From contig DASUGU010000134.1 of assembly GCA_036273855.1 (NCBI GenBank), positions 98,161 through 162,160 on the forward strand: DNA of 64,000 nt. Direction: 5' to 3'. The position numbers were made by a program, and so were the translations under genes. Below the pieces are notes generated by a model. It had not been told where the DNA came from. It worked only from the letters and a program-made list of their open reading frames with translations, and ran no database searches. The number at the start of each line of letters is the position of its first letter. Within the stretch, counting starts at the first letter, position 1. Shown in pieces: positions 63,207 through 64,000 of the stretch. The stretch comes from DATEPR01 sp036273855 (GTDB lineage: Bacteria > Actinomycetota > Actinomycetes > Mycobacteriales > Pseudonocardiaceae).

Positions 63207-63584
63207 ATGGCAACCATCCACGACATCGTCGTCGACTGCGACCACCCGGCATCCCAGGCCAGATTCTGGGCCGCCACCCTCGACGGCTACGCCATCGCCC
63301 CCTACGACGAAGCAGAACTGGCCAGACTACGAGCCAACGGCATCAACGACCCGGAAGACGACCCCACGGTCCTGGTCGAGGCCAACGCTGGCCCCCGCTT
63401 CTTCTTCCAAGCAGTCCCCGAACCGAAGACCGTCAAGAACCGCGTCCACCTCGACCTGCGAGCCGAAGACCGCGCCGCCGAAGTACGCCGGCTGGTCAAC
63501 CTGGGCGCGACGATAGCCCACGAGTTCAAGGACTGGACGCTACTCGAAGACCCGGAAGGCAACGAGTTCTGCGTCCGCGACTGA
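63207..63584 (+). CDS. VOC-family glyoxalase-like protein
   Basis: A 125-residue VOC protein of the Glyoxalase_6 type: IHDIVVDCDHPASQARFWAATLDGYAI, RFFFQAVPEPKTVKNRVHLDLRAED and LLEDPEGNEFCVRD, which are its hallmark segments. Actinomycetes carry many paralogues without known substrates. The start is ATG 63207. It converges with the small ORF that follows, 3 bases apart. Confidence 0.85.
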   Translation: MATIHDIVVDCDHPASQARFWAATLDGYAIAPYDEAELARLRANGINDPEDDPTVLVEANAGPRFFFQAVPEPKTVKNRVHLDLRAEDRAAEVRRLVNLGATIAHEFKDWTLLEDPEGNEFCVRD

Positions 63585-63587
63585 AGA

Positions 63588-63749
63588 TCAGCGGATCTTC
63601 TCCGGAATGGAGTCCAACGAGTGCAGCACATGCACCGCGACCTCCGTCGCCGCCTTCTTGCCCATCTTCGAGTGGTCCTGGATCGCGTCGGCGACCATCT
63701 TCAGTCGCAACTCATAGCCTGACAGCACGATCGGTCGGTCGATCTCCAT
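63588..63749 (-). CDS. Small conserved protein next to a desaturase
   Basis: A 53-residue ORF (MEIDRPIVLSGYELRLKMV... ending DSIPEKIR) with GGACGCTCC upstream of the ATG. The basic, helical sequence with KMGKKAATEVAVHVLHSLD resembles a small actinobacterial family of unknown function (DUF6307-like by memory). It lies 31 bases downstream of the desaturase gene on the same strand and is probably co-transcribed with it. Confidence 0.6.
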   Translation of the reverse strand: MEIDRPIVLSGYELRLKMVADAIQDHSKMGKKAATEVAVHVLHSLDSIPEKIR

Positions 63750-63780
63750 AGGAGCGTCCTTGTCTGCTGGAACGTGACGA

Positions 63781-64000
63781 TCAGGTCGCTGCCACCCGGC
63801 GCAACGGTGCGCCGACCGCGTTCAGGTGAGCCAGAACCTCACCGTACGACCGCAGCACACCGCACTCGGTGTAGTTGATCCCGCGAGCCACGCAGTAGTC
63901 GCGCACGATCGGCCGGGCGTGCGGGAGGTTGGAGCGGGGCATGCTGGGGAACAGGTGGTGTTCGATCTGGTAGTTCAACCCACCGAGCGTGAAGTCGACC
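63781..64000 (-). CDS. Fatty acid desaturase, C-terminal part (runs off window)
   Basis: Only the last 72 residues are visible; the gene continues past the window end. The visible LNYQIEHHLFPSMPRSNLPHARPIV contains the third histidine box (QIEHH) of membrane acyl-CoA/acyl-lipid desaturases, followed by the usual cytoplasmic tail. The family introduces a double bond into membrane fatty acids using a di-iron centre. Confidence 0.88.
   Translation of the reverse strand, partial: VDFTLGGLNYQIEHHLFPSMPRSNLPHARPIVRDYCVARGINYTECGVLRSYGEVLAHLNAVGAPLRRVAAT

Overview
High-GC actinobacterial DNA. Gene content (SARP and HxlR regulators, a StrR-type activator, frequent GTG starts with 4-base stop/start overlaps, a large freestanding NRPS cluster) points to a rare actinomycete, most likely of the Pseudonocardiaceae type (inference). 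No rRNA, tRNA, CRISPR array or transposase was seen.

Layout. Positions 1-5602 hold a two-gene conflict (defence-like) module: a trypsin-like/VMAP-type protein, cut by the window start, and a vWA-NACHT-LRR protein. Positions 5701-16887 hold ordinary accessory genes: a Tat-exported phosphoesterase, a SARP-family ATPase regulator, a BBE flavoenzyme, a YbdK-type glutamate-cysteine ligase, a dual-specificity phosphatase, a methyltransferase, an alpha/beta hydrolase with a decayed tandem copy of its 3' end, and a divergent HxlR/quinone-oxidoreductase pair. Positions 16890 to about 60772 look like one biosynthetic gene cluster of about 44 kb. Positions 60758-64000 hold a NIPSNAP protein, a hypothetical, a LexA-type repressor, a VOC protein, a small ORF and the C-terminus of a fatty acid desaturase.

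The cluster. A minus-strand operon (30988 down to 16890) encodes a KAS III-like enzyme, an FkbH-like glyceryl transferase, an ACP, a lysine N6-hydroxylase, a cupin, a MetRS-like protein, an ATP-grasp ligase, a DDAH-like amidinohydrolase, a small beta-barrel-like protein, an unexported family-5 solute-binding protein, a cation/proton antiporter, a second ATP-grasp ligase and a methyltransferase. Hydroxylase + cupin + MetRS-like protein is the known hydrazine synthetase set that makes N-N bonds, here with cupin and synthetase as separate genes. A DAO-like flavoenzyme (35318) can supply the usual final oxidative cleavage. The KAS III/FkbH/ACP trio is what tetronate-type pathways use. NRPS genes lie at 41700-54864: a PCP, two freestanding A domains, C-PCP-TE, C-A-PCP, a type II TE and a BtrH-like/carrier protein fusion. 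A plus-strand operon (54995-60772) carries glutamate 5-kinase, glutamyl phosphate reductase, an aminotransferase and the three PxpABC 5-oxoprolinase genes. My leading hypothesis is that the lysine route makes a hydrazino acid, possibly 2-hydrazinoglutarate, and that the kinase/reductase pair reduces it to a semialdehyde that closes to a dehydropiperazate-like ring for NRPS loading. PxpABC would then salvage the lactam lost from acyl phosphate. This is inference.

Control. A StrR-type regulator (31200-32192) is flanked by two StrR-like inverted repeats (31165-31194, and 32790-32819, the latter perfect). One sits before the KAS III operon and one before a gene for an M1 aminopeptidase homologue that has lost its zinc and catalytic residues. 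A SARP/NB-ARC regulator lies inside the cluster. A divergent intergenic region (54865-54994) carries a strong inverted repeat. Three related imperfect palindromic elements lie in intergenic DNA near 48.8 and 62.8-63.1 kb.
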